Source: DASSJT01 sp963715025 (GTDB lineage Bacteria > Actinomycetota > Actinomycetes > Actinomycetales > Dermatophilaceae). Taken from it: a stretch of 64,000 bases of DNA. Shown here piece after piece: positions 1 to 7,917 of the stretch; position 1 is the stretch's first letter; every line of letters begins with the position of its first letter. Made by a program: the position numbers and the translations under genes. The DNA lies in assembly GCA_963715025.1 (NCBI GenBank), contig CAVQQQ010000002.1, positions 1,054,001 through 1,118,000 of the forward strand. Reading direction: 5' to 3'. The notes beneath the pieces are model-generated. The model did not search any database. It saw only the letters and a list, made by a program, of their open reading frames with translations, and had not been told where the DNA came from.

Positions 1-2
1 GA

Positions 3-905
3 ACATTCACCCCGGCTTCGCTGCAACGCAAGGGCCTGCGCCGGTTCGCCGCCGACCGAACCGTCCGACTGCTCGTGCCGATGGCCTTCTTCATCCTCGC
101 GTTCACCCCGCCAATCGAGTACGTCGACCCCGGCAACGCCGGGTGGTCTCGGGGTTACTGGGCCTTCGTCCCGCACATCTGGTGGCAGTGGCCACCACCC
201 CCCGGTCCGACATGGTTCCTCGGGGTGCTGCTCGTATTCTCGCTCACCTACGCTCTGCTGCGAACGATGTGGCCACGCCGGACGTCGGGCCCTGTGCCAC
301 TGCGTGTTTGGCAACTGGTGGCCGCCGCAGCGACAGTGACGGCCGCGTCGTACTTGTTGCGGCTGGCCGTGCCCTTCGGGGAGGAGCGCTGGCACATTGC
401 CGTCGCACAGGCCCCTGGGTGGATCGTCGGCTTCACCCTGGGTGTCCTCGCGGGTGAGCGCGGATGGTTCCAGTCGCTGGAGCCCGGTCTCGCGCGCAGA
501 ATCCGGCAGGTGGCGTGGGCGGCCATCGTCGGCTGCACGGTCCTGGTCGGCATAGGCGTCGCAACGGGCATCAACCCGGAGGTGTTCGCCGGGGGCGGTA
601 CCTGGCAGTCAATGGCGTTCGCCACGGTCGAGGGCGTGATCGTGGTGTCGGTGTCGCTGTGGCTGGTGGACCTGTTCCGCAGGCGCTTCAACCACCAGAG
701 CATGCTCGCCCGGGAGCTGAGCCGGGCCGCATACGCCGCATTCCTCGTGCACCAGATCGTCCTCGTCGGCCTGGTACTGGCCAGTCGTCAGATGCCATGG
801 CCGCCGGAGCTGAAGTGCCTCGCCGTGAGCGTGCTAGGCGTGACCTTCTCGTTCGGACTGGGCGTCGCCCTGGTGCGCCTGCCCGGCGTGGCCCGGGTTC
901 TCTGA
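3..905 (+). CDS. Acyltransferase 3 family membrane protein, 5' truncated
   Basis: The reading frame is open from the left edge (first codon at base 3), so the N-terminus lies outside the window. The visible part, about 300 residues, begins with a segment ending RLLVPMAFFILAFTPP and then shows many hydrophobic helices separated by short Arg-rich loops, with a late FLVHQIVL segment. This is the C-terminal membrane part typical of OafA/YrhL-type acyltransferases, which move acyl groups onto extracellular sugars or envelope polymers. The catalytic His region would be in the missing N-terminus. GTG at 75 is not needed as a start because the frame runs through it. The substrate cannot be told. Confidence 0.75.
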   Translation, partial: TFTPASLQRKGLRRFAADRTVRLLVPMAFFILAFTPPIEYVDPGNAGWSRGYWAFVPHIWWQWPPPPGPTWFLGVLLVFSLTYALLRTMWPRRTSGPVPLRVWQLVAAAATVTAASYLLRLAVPFGEERWHIAVAQAPGWIVGFTLGVLAGERGWFQSLEPGLARRIRQVAWAAIVGCTVLVGIGVATGINPEVFAGGGTWQSMAFATVEGVIVVSVSLWLVDLFRRRFNHQSMLARELSRAAYAAFLVHQIVLVGLVLASRQMPWPPELKCLAVSVLGVTFSFGLGVALVRLPGVARVL

Positions 906-1291
906 CCCGCCCGGCTCATCCGGCTGCAGCACGCCATCCGCGTCGCCCACACCGCACCTCAGGGTGTCGACGTCTACCGAGATACCTGCTCACGGACTCG
1001 TCGGGTCGGGACTACCTGGCCGTGCGGTCATCCGTTGCGAGCGGACTTGAGCGTGCGCACAGGCGAACGCTGTTGACGCCGCCATCGGGTTTCGCTGGCA
1101 TGCGCCGAACGTGCTCACCACGTCAGCGCACGGGTTGGCGTTGCGTCGCCGAGCTGGTAGGTCCACGAAATGTCGTGGCCCGACCACCCATAGGTGCACG
1201 CTGGGGGCGAGGTGAGTCACCGCCGGGCGCTTTCATCCGCTCCGGGTGACGCGCACCCTGGGCTGCCGACCAAGCATGGTTCAAACGACCC
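906..1291. other. Intergenic stretch, no gene seen
   Basis: About 390 bases between the acyltransferase stop and the SCP2-like gene. Open frames cross it on both strands, but none has a ribosome binding site plus a recognisable protein. I see no convincing terminator hairpin or repeat. Confidence 0.5.
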
Positions 1292-1302
1292 AAGGAGGCC
1301 CG

Positions 1303-1671
1303 ATGGGGTTGACATCGGCATTCCTCGAGGCGGTGCAGGCGCGCCACGATGACCCGGCGCTCCGGGGCCTCTCCGGCACCATCCGGTTCGACCTGCTCCA
1401 CAACGGTTCGATCGAACCGTGGCTGATCACGATCTCCGGCGGCCGCGCATCCGTCTCTCATCGGAAGGGCAAGGCCGACTGCATCGCGAGGATGGAGGAA
1501 GACCTCTTCGCGGGCCTGACGCTTGGCGAAGTGAACGCGGTCTCCGCCACCCTTCGTGGCGAGATCGAGATCGAGGGTGACGTCAGCCTCCTCCTCGCCT
1601 TCCAACGACTGTTTCCCGGACCGCCCGTCACCAACCGCTCCGGGACCGGAAAGACGGGGAGCCCGCGATGA
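1303..1671 (+). CDS. SCP2 sterol-binding domain protein
   Basis: A 122-residue protein. The start is the ATG at 1303 because AAGGAGG sits at 1292-1298; an upstream in-frame ATG at 1246 has no such site. The pattern of a short helix, strands around TIRFDLLHNGSIEPWLITISGG, a second amphipathic stretch rich in ADCI and EEDLFAGL, and a C-terminal LLLAFQRLFP segment matches the SCP2 fold, which binds lipids in a hydrophobic tunnel. The stop overlaps the ATG of the next gene (ATGA at 1668-1671), so the two are translationally coupled. The ligand is unknown. Confidence 0.7.
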   Translation: MGLTSAFLEAVQARHDDPALRGLSGTIRFDLLHNGSIEPWLITISGGRASVSHRKGKADCIARMEEDLFAGLTLGEVNAVSATLRGEIEIEGDVSLLLAFQRLFPGPPVTNRSGTGKTGSPR

Positions 1672-3806
1672 CGGCCGAACTCGTCAAGATCCTCAACGGC
1701 AACACCTTCGTAGTGAGTGACGCCCGCGGCGACATCGAAGCGTCGATCGACGATCCCACCGGACTGTTCGCGTGGGACACACGCTTCCTTTCGACGTGGG
1801 TCCTCACCGTGAACGGCCAACGGCTCAACACGCTGTCGGTCGACGACCTGCAGTACTTCGAGACGCGATTCTTCCTGGTTCCGGGAACGGGAACGGTCTA
1901 CATCGACGCGAAGCTCTCGGTCATTCGCCAGCGCGCCGTCGGTGACGGGTTCCACGAAGAGCTGGTCATCATGAACCACGACGCGGAGCCCGTCGACCTG
2001 ACCGTCCGGATCGAAGCGGGGAGCGACTTCGCCGACCTGTTCGAGGTCAAGGACGCCTTGAAGAAGCAGGGCCAGTACGAACGACGGGTCGAGAAGGATC
2101 GGCTGGTCCTGGCGTACCAGCGCGAGCGGTTCAGCAGGGAGACGATCGTCACCTCGTCTGAGCGTGCCGAGATCAACGAGGGCGGATTGACGTTCCACGT
2201 CCACATCGAGCCGAAGTCGCAGTGGAGCACCGAGCTCGACGTGACCACGGCGCCGATGCTCATACCGCAGCGAATCAAGCACGGACGGGTGGTCAAGGGA
2301 CAGCCATCCCTGATGGAGCGCGACCTCGATCGATGGATCGCGGGCGCGCCACAGCTCGAATCGGACTGGGACTGGCTCAGGGTCACGTACATGCGGAGCC
2401 TGGTGGACCTCGCAGCACTTCGATTCTCACCGTTGTCACTCCCCGGTCACAGCCTGCCGGCCGCGGGACTGCCCTGGTTCATGACGATGTTCGGCCGCGA
2501 CAGCATCTTCACCAGCCTGCAAGCGCTGCCGTTCACGCCCGATCTGGCCGCGACCACGCTCCGCGCGCTCGCCCAGCGCCAAGGGACGAGGATCGACGAC
2601 TTCCGCGAGGAGGAGCCGGGTCGCATCCTGCACGAGATGCGGTTCGGCGAGATGACCGCGTTCGAGGAGCGCCCCCATTCGCCGTACTACGGCTCTGCGG
2701 ACGCGACGCCCCTGTTCGTCGTGCTGCTCGACGAGTACGAACGCTGGACCGGCGATCGCACGCTCGTTCGGGAACTCGAGCCCTCGGCTCGTGCGGCCCT
2801 CGAATGGATCGACGAGTTCGGCGACCGGACCGGAACCGGCTACATCTCCTACCAACGGAAGAACGAGGAGACCGGGCTCGAGAACCAGTGTTGGAAGGAC
2901 TCCTGGGACTCGATCGCGTACCGGGACGGAACACTTCCCGGGTTCCCGCGCGCGACCTGCGAGCTCCAGGGCTACGCCTACGACGCGAAGATCCGGGGGG
3001 CGCGCCTCGCGCGGTCGATCTGGCGCGATGACGCGTACGCGGACCGGCTCGAGCGTGAGGCCGCGAGCCTGAAGCGGCGCTTCAACCGGGATTTCTGGGT
3101 CGAGGAAGGGCGGTACTTCGCCCTGGCACTCGACGCCGATGGGCGCCAGGTCGACGCTCTGTCGTCGAACATCGGTCACCTGCTGTGGAGTGGGATCGCA
3201 GACAAGGTGAAGGCCAAGGATTGCGTCGCGCATCTCATGGGGCCGCGGCTCTTCTCGGGCTGGGGCATCCGCACGATGGCGGAGGGTGAAGCCCGGTACA
3301 ACCCGATCGGCTACCACGTCGGAACGGTGTGGCCGTTCGACAGTTCTTTCGTCGCGTGGGGGCTCCGGCGGTACGGCTACAAAGAGGAGGCGGCTCGCAT
3401 CGCGGCCGGCATCCTCGACGCCGCCCGCTTCTTCCTCGGCCGGCTTCCGGAGGCCTTCGGCGGATACCCGCGTGCCGCCACGAAGTACCCGGTCCAGTAC
3501 CCGACGTCGTGCAGTCCTCAGGCCTGGTCGACGGGCGCTCCACTGCTCCTGCTGCGCACCATGCTCGGGCTCGAGCCGGCCGGCGAGCATCTCGTCGTCG
3601 ATCCGGCGCTGCCGCTCGGGATCGGACGCATCGAGCTGCTCGACATCCCGGGTCGGTGGGGTCGCGTGGATGCCTTCGGGCGTGGCCGCATCGACACGGC
3701 GAAGTCGAGCCGGCGGTTCGGCCGCGAGCTCGGCGTCCAGCCCGAATCGAAGCCGCGGCGAACGACCGGAGACGGGACGCGGCGCGCTACCAGGCGGTCG
3801 AGGTGA
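1668..3806 (+). CDS. Glycogen debranching N-terminal domain / amylo-alpha-1,6-glucosidase-like protein
   Basis: 712 residues. The N-terminal ~200 residues (NGNTFVVSDARGDI, GLFAWDTRFLSTW) match the glycogen-debranching N-terminal domain found in actinobacterial amylo-alpha-1,6-glucosidases. The remainder is a six-hairpin (alpha/alpha)6 glycosidase module with LPWFMTMFGRDSIFTSLQ near residue 265, followed by conserved acidic loops and an HVGTVWPFDSS motif. By homology it acts on alpha-glucan or glycoside bonds in the cytoplasm; the exact substrate is not established for this subfamily. It begins inside the stop of the SCP2-like gene. The last ~25 residues are an Arg-rich tail of no obvious function. 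Confidence 0.8.
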   Translation: MTAELVKILNGNTFVVSDARGDIEASIDDPTGLFAWDTRFLSTWVLTVNGQRLNTLSVDDLQYFETRFFLVPGTGTVYIDAKLSVIRQRAVGDGFHEELVIMNHDAEPVDLTVRIEAGSDFADLFEVKDALKKQGQYERRVEKDRLVLAYQRERFSRETIVTSSERAEINEGGLTFHVHIEPKSQWSTELDVTTAPMLIPQRIKHGRVVKGQPSLMERDLDRWIAGAPQLESDWDWLRVTYMRSLVDLAALRFSPLSLPGHSLPAAGLPWFMTMFGRDSIFTSLQALPFTPDLAATTLRALAQRQGTRIDDFREEEPGRILHEMRFGEMTAFEERPHSPYYGSADATPLFVVLLDEYERWTGDRTLVRELEPSARAALEWIDEFGDRTGTGYISYQRKNEETGLENQCWKDSWDSIAYRDGTLPGFPRATCELQGYAYDAKIRGARLARSIWRDDAYADRLEREAASLKRRFNRDFWVEEGRYFALALDADGRQVDALSSNIGHLLWSGIADKVKAKDCVAHLMGPRLFSGWGIRTMAEGEARYNPIGYHVGTVWPFDSSFVAWGLRRYGYKEEAARIAAGILDAARFFLGRLPEAFGGYPRAATKYPVQYPTSCSPQAWSTGAPLLLLRTMLGLEPAGEHLVVDPALPLGIGRIELLDIPGRWGRVDAFGRGRIDTAKSSRRFGRELGVQPESKPRRTTGDGTRRATRRSR

Positions 3807-4055
3807 CCCATACGGCGCCGGGTGCGGGAGGACCAGACCCAGAGACACGTGGCGACCATTGGCGTGAGGAACCGGCGCTACGACCTGGTGCCCTCCCCGT
3901 CTGGGGCCTTGGTTCGGATGTAAGGCGTCGGACCTCCGACCAGCCATCGACCGAGGACACCCGGCGTCGCCACACCTAAGGGCGACGCGACTTCTGGCCT
4001 GACGACCGCACTCGCGGCTCGAGCCACCGACGCAGGGTGATAGCCCTGCCTGTCG

Positions 4056-4976
4056 CTACGGGCGCCACACCTGGCCCGGCAGAAGCTGGATCAGCTCGCA
4101 GCCGGGTGCCGAGCGCTCGAGGGACTCGGCAAAGTGCTCCACGGGTCGATCTATCCAGCCGGCGGCGAAGCGACCCATCAGCGGTGGGTGAAGCGTGCCC
4201 CAGTGCACTGGAAGCGCCCACCGAGCGCCCACCCGGGCACATGCGATCGCTGCCTGGGAGGCATTCATGTGGCCCTCGGAGAGGCGTGGGCCCCAGCCGC
4301 CCACGGGGACGATGGCCACGTCGATCCTGCCTCCAACCAGGTTGCGCAGGTCCCTCATCTCGTCGTAGAGGCTGGTGTCACCGGCTGCCCAGACACTCGC
4401 GCTCTCGCCCCGAATCAGGTGGCCGTGCGCCGCGTTCGGGCGGTGCGGCATGGGTCGGTGGTGGTGGACGGCGGTAGTGAGGCGCACCTGAACTGCTGAG
4501 CCTGAACCAACTTCCGCGGAAAGACCACCGCCGGGACCGGCGCCCACGTCGATCCAGTCGTCGTTCAGCCCGACCGCCGAAGTGATCCCGCGCCGACGCA
4601 GCCAGGTGGCGTTCTCAGGCGCCGTCAGGACCGGCACGTGCGGCAACATACGGAGGCTTGCCAGCTCGGCGTGGTCGTGGTGCAGGTGGGACAGCAGGAT
4701 GGCGTCAACACCCTCCCACTGAGCTCGTTCCGGGGGTGAGCCACGCCGGCGGAGCGGGGCCGCATGCCGGCTGAGCAAGGGATCGGTGAGCAGGCGCACG
4801 CCGTCCAGCTCGACCAGGACCGTGGAGTGACCGAGCCAGGCGATGCCGGCAAGGCCCGGCATCCAAGAACGGGTGCTCCCCTCCACCGTCTCAACGTACT
4901 CGCCTGGCTCTGGCGGCGATGCGCTGCGGCCGGCACGGCTGTCGGAGGTGTTGTCCGCCGAGGCGCCAGCCTGCAT
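4056..4976 (-). CDS. MBL-fold metallo-hydrolase (UlaG / NAPE-PLD-like)
   Basis: 306 residues. Diagnostic metal-binding motifs are visible: WLGHSTVLVELDG near residue 47, LLTDPLL, then LSHLHHDHAEL near residue 95 (the HxHxDH zinc motif), and later WAAGDTSLY and ALPVHWGTLHPP. This arrangement is typical of the UlaG/YtnP-type beta-lactamase-fold hydrolases, which cleave lactone or phosphodiester bonds using two metals. The first ~35 residues are low complexity, so the true start may be downstream of the ATG at 4976. It is divergent from the membrane protein at 5091, separated by 114 bases. Substrate unknown. Confidence 0.8.
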   Translation of the reverse strand: MQAGASADNTSDSRAGRSASPPEPGEYVETVEGSTRSWMPGLAGIAWLGHSTVLVELDGVRLLTDPLLSRHAAPLRRRGSPPERAQWEGVDAILLSHLHHDHAELASLRMLPHVPVLTAPENATWLRRRGITSAVGLNDDWIDVGAGPGGGLSAEVGSGSAVQVRLTTAVHHHRPMPHRPNAAHGHLIRGESASVWAAGDTSLYDEMRDLRNLVGGRIDVAIVPVGGWGPRLSEGHMNASQAAIACARVGARWALPVHWGTLHPPLMGRFAAGWIDRPVEHFAESLERSAPGCELIQLLPGQVWRP

Positions 4977-5090
4977 TTGTGCGCTTTACGGCCAGTCGTA
5001 CCACTTGGCGCACCACTCCGCCTACGATCACGACAGCACGGCAGACTGGACTTCCGAGGTCGATGCCTGCCGCCACACGAGGAGGATGGG

Positions 5091-5564
5091 ATGACCGCTA
5101 ACATCCCCGGGCCGCATTCGGGCGACCGGGTCACAATCGACGTCGCACGGCTGTGGGGCGGTGGGCTGGCAACCGGGCTGGTGGCGGCCCTCGTTGCGTT
5201 CGTCGGCGTCGTCATCTGCCAAGAAGTGCTTGACATCAAGATGGTGCAGCCGCCGCTACTGGTCAGCATCAGCAATTCGTTCCGGCTCCAATATGCCCTG
5301 ACTGCTTTCGTGCTCGCCCTCCTGGCGACCGGGTTGGCGCACCTGCTGTCGCTGACGACACCCAAGCCGAAGTCGTTCTTCGCGTGGATCGTGTGGCTGG
5401 CAACCATTGCCGGCGCGGTGCTCCCGTTCGCCCAGAGTGGCGACACCGCCGGCAAGGTCGCGACGGCCATCGTCAACCTGGTGCTGGGCGCCTGCATTGC
5501 CTCGCTCGTGTCCGCCGTGCTGTCCCGCACCGTCTTCGACGTCGACCGGTCCTGGCAGCAGTAG
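5091..5564 (+). CDS. Four-helix membrane protein, DUF6069-like
   Basis: 157 residues starting at the ATG at 5091, with GAGGAGG centred about 8 bases upstream. Four hydrophobic helices are visible: GGGLATGLVAALVAFVGVVI, LQYALTAFVLALLATGLAHLL, FAWIVWLATIAGAVLPFA and ATAIVNLVLGACIASLVSAV. The pattern of an N-terminal Trp-Gly-Gly helix and a central LQYALTAF block matches proteins annotated DUF6069. No function is known for that family. An open frame extends far upstream but has no coding look before 5091. Confidence 0.65.
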   Translation: MTANIPGPHSGDRVTIDVARLWGGGLATGLVAALVAFVGVVICQEVLDIKMVQPPLLVSISNSFRLQYALTAFVLALLATGLAHLLSLTTPKPKSFFAWIVWLATIAGAVLPFAQSGDTAGKVATAIVNLVLGACIASLVSAVLSRTVFDVDRSWQQ

Positions 5565-5640
5565 ACAGCCTGATCTGAAGAGCCTTTCCCGACACTCGGG
5601 TGGATGTGCTGGACAGCAGTGAGCCGAGCGGCGGCCCCAC

Positions 5641-6010
5641 TCAGTGGCGAGCCAGGGCGATGCGGAGCCGGTCCTCAGGAGTGATGAGGTGCTCGTTCTC
5701 GAGGGCATCGTTTCCGAGGTCGATCTGGGCCCAGTTGGTGGTCCCGGTGAACTGGTTGCCCTGCGGCTGGTGGTCGTCGAGGCAAGGCGGTCCCCCGTCG
5801 GAGTCCGTACTGGTCCCCCAAAGGTGGTCGATACGCCGAACCCGAGGTCGTCGAGCAGGACGATCAGGATGTTCGGGCACCGCGTGGCGGGCGCAGCGGC
5901 GTCACCGGGGGAAACACCGCTCCCGGGTCCTTGGCGTCATACGGCTGCAAACCCGCGTAGGGAGCGTCCGGGACGGGCAAGACCTGCTGGCATCGCGCCC
6001 CGTCTCCATA
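5641..6010 (-). pseudogene. Arylsulfatase relic with most of its middle deleted
   Basis: Read on the minus strand, three adjoining frames give pieces of one arylsulfatase. First comes the usual N-terminal lead QVLPVPDAPYAGLQPYDAKD ending PPRGA. Then, after loss of one base near 5885, PNILIVLLDDLGFG, which carries the Asp pair of the metal site. Then directly the extreme C-terminal block GNQFTGTTNWAQIDLG and LITPEDRLRIALARH, ending at 5641. A complete enzyme of this type is several hundred residues; here about 120 codons remain, so the catalytic Cys/Ser region and core are gone. It cannot be functional. The intact ends joined together indicate an internal deletion rather than gradual decay. 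Confidence 0.75.
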
Positions 6011-6197
6011 GGGCACCGTACGTTCGGCCCAAGTCCCGCGTAGGGCGAAAGCCAGAGACGCGGCCGAGCGACGGAACCTCTGCCTTGCGGAATGGTGGGC
6101 GGCTCGGTGCCCCGGTTCACCCCTGCAGGGTGATTCGGCTCCTCGTGTGCACGTCCAAACTGGCGGTTCAGTGAACCCACTTCCCAGGAGACGGTCG

Positions 6198-6743
6198 ATG
6201 GCCAAACAGGAGAAGGACACCCTTTACGTGATCGCCGCCGCGTATGACGATGTCGACGCTGCGGTGGCGGATTACGAAGCGGTCAAAGCGCTCTACCGCG
6301 AGGTGCGGACCACGCACGACTTCGACGCCGCTGTCGTGGCCAAGGACGAAGACGGCAAGGTCCGAATCGTCAAGAAGCACGAGCAGCCCACGCGCCATGG
6401 CGCAGCCGCTGGCCTCGGCTGGGGGCTCGCAGTTGGCGTGACGGCAGCCCTGTTCCCACCTGTCGGCATCGGCCTCGCCACCGCAGGGGCGGGCGGTGCG
6501 GCGATCGGCGCGGTGGCGGGGCATGCCACCGGAGGAATGTCGCGCGGTGACCTGAAGGAACTGGGTGAGACCCTGGATGCCGGTCAGGCTGGCCTGATAG
6601 CTGTGTACGAGACGAACCTGGCGGACCAGATCGCTGCGAACATCAAGGCGGCCAACCGCATGGTCTCCAAGGCGACGGACATGGCGGCGGACCAGCTGGC
6701 GGCCGACATCAAGGCGGCGGAAAAGAGCGAACAGCCGCAATAG
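6198..6743 (+). CDS. DUF1269 domain protein
   Basis: 181 residues. The start is the ATG at 6198, with AGGAG at 6186-6190. The N-terminal half (YVIAAAYDDVDAAVADYEAVKALY) is an alpha/beta domain. It is followed by a glycine/alanine-rich hydrophobic stretch around residues 80-120 (LGWGLAVGVTAALFPPVGIGLA, GGAAIGAVAGHATGG), typical of DUF1269 proteins, then an amphipathic C-terminal helix with repeated AADxxAADIKAA pattern. Function unknown; such genes often sit beside stress genes in actinobacteria. It lies between two gene relics. Confidence 0.75.
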   Translation: MAKQEKDTLYVIAAAYDDVDAAVADYEAVKALYREVRTTHDFDAAVVAKDEDGKVRIVKKHEQPTRHGAAAGLGWGLAVGVTAALFPPVGIGLATAGAGGAAIGAVAGHATGGMSRGDLKELGETLDAGQAGLIAVYETNLADQIAANIKAANRMVSKATDMAADQLAADIKAAEKSEQPQ

Positions 6744-6775
6744 CAGGCAGCCCCCGACCGCTGCCGCCGGCCGGT

Positions 6776-7080
6776 GTGGCCTGGCGTCGACCGCCTGCGG
6801 GCTCGGCTGCTCGTGGTGCAGGGATCTTCGCGCTGCTTTGCGCCGCCGGCGAGGTGGCCGGCTCGGGGGTCTGGATCTCCTTCCTCCTCGCCGGCGGTGT
6901 CGCCGTGCTGCAGGGGTACTCATTCGCCAAGTTCGGAGCCAGGTACCCCTCGGCTGGGGGTTGCTCGAGTACCTCATCCCAGGATGGGAGAGGGTCACTT
7001 CGCCGACGTCATCGAATGGCTGCTCCTCGCGGTCAACGCGATCGCTGGCGGGCCGTTCGTCCTTCGCGTGCCGCCGGCTG
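6776..7080 (+). pseudogene. Amino-acid permease (APC family) N-terminal relic
   Basis: Three successive frames carry the start of an APC-type amino-acid/polyamine transporter. These are GAGIFALLCAAGEVAGSGVW with ISFLLAGGVAVLQGYSFAKF and GARYPSAGG (6776 frame), then GWGLLEYLIPG (next frame, after ~6950), then EGHFADVIEWLLLAVNAIA (next, after ~6985). These match helices 1-3 of the family in order. After about residue 100 the similarity stops and the SDR gene begins at 7138, so roughly three quarters of the transporter is missing. At least two frameshifts are present. Not functional. Confidence 0.7.
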
Positions 7081-7137
7081 ACGGCGTAGACAGAGGGGTG
7101 ACAGCACACCACTGTCCGTCCTGAGAGAGGTTCTGCC

Positions 7138-7902
7138 ATGTCAACTACTCCGTTCACCCCTGGCCGGTTCGCCGGCAAGACGGCCATCGTGACCGGTGCC
7201 GGATCCGGCATCGGCCGCGCCACCGCTGTGCGCTTGGCCCAGGAGGGCGCACGCGTCATCGCCGCTGACATCTCCCAACCACGACTCAAGGAGCTCGTCG
7301 ACGACTTCCCCGACCTGGAGTTCGTTACGGTGCCGGGCGACATCGTCAGCCAGGAGGACGTGGAAGCCATCATCGCCGCCAGCAACGGCAGGGTCGACGC
7401 GCTGGCGAACGTCGCCGGGATCATGGACGCCTTCCTGCCTCCGGCGGAGGTCGATGACGCCACCTGGCAACGCGTCTTCGACGTCAATCTCAACGCCGTC
7501 ATGCGGCTCACGCGGGCCGTACTCCCCCTCATGATCGAGGCCGGGGAAGGTTCCATTGTGAACGTGTCCTCCGAGGCCAGTTTCCGTGCCTCTGCCTCCG
7601 GCGCGGCGTACACGGCGTCCAAGCATGCGGTGAATGGCTACACCAAGAGCGTTGCCGTCTTCTACAAAGGCAAGGGCATCCGCTGCAACGCGGTGGCCCC
7701 CGGTGCAGTGCTGACCAATATCGAGGCCCCGTTCCGTTCCGAACATGCCGCGGCCGTCTTGGGCCCGATCATGCAGACCACGGTCCCGGCTCCGGCGAAC
7801 TCCGAGGACCTGGCGGCCACGATCACCTATCTGCTCAGCGATGACGCGCGCAACATGAACGGCGCCATCGTCGCCTGCGACGGCGGCTGGTCGGCCATCT
7901 GA
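7138..7902 (+). CDS. SDR family NAD(P)-dependent oxidoreductase
   Basis: 254 residues, start ATG 7138 with GAGAGG upstream. Classical short-chain dehydrogenase features are present: cofactor motif TGAGSGIG near residue 20, Asp after strand 2 (ADIS, favouring NAD(H)), ANVAGI near residue 97, catalytic Ser in NVSSEAS, and YTASK with catalytic Tyr/Lys near residue 157. VAPGAVLT and a C-terminal DGGWSAI follow. The protein is cytoplasmic. The substrate is not predictable from sequence. It converges on the kinase gene whose stop is at 7918. Confidence 0.85.
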   Translation: MSTTPFTPGRFAGKTAIVTGAGSGIGRATAVRLAQEGARVIAADISQPRLKELVDDFPDLEFVTVPGDIVSQEDVEAIIAASNGRVDALANVAGIMDAFLPPAEVDDATWQRVFDVNLNAVMRLTRAVLPLMIEAGEGSIVNVSSEASFRASASGAAYTASKHAVNGYTKSVAVFYKGKGIRCNAVAPGAVLTNIEAPFRSEHAAAVLGPIMQTTVPAPANSEDLAATITYLLSDDARNMNGAIVACDGGWSAI

Positions 7903-7917
7903 CAGATGGGCCACCAG

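Noticed and set aside
2436..3947. A 503-codon minus-strand open frame
   Set aside because: Shadow of the debranching-type enzyme; Arg/Pro-rich and without a ribosome binding site.
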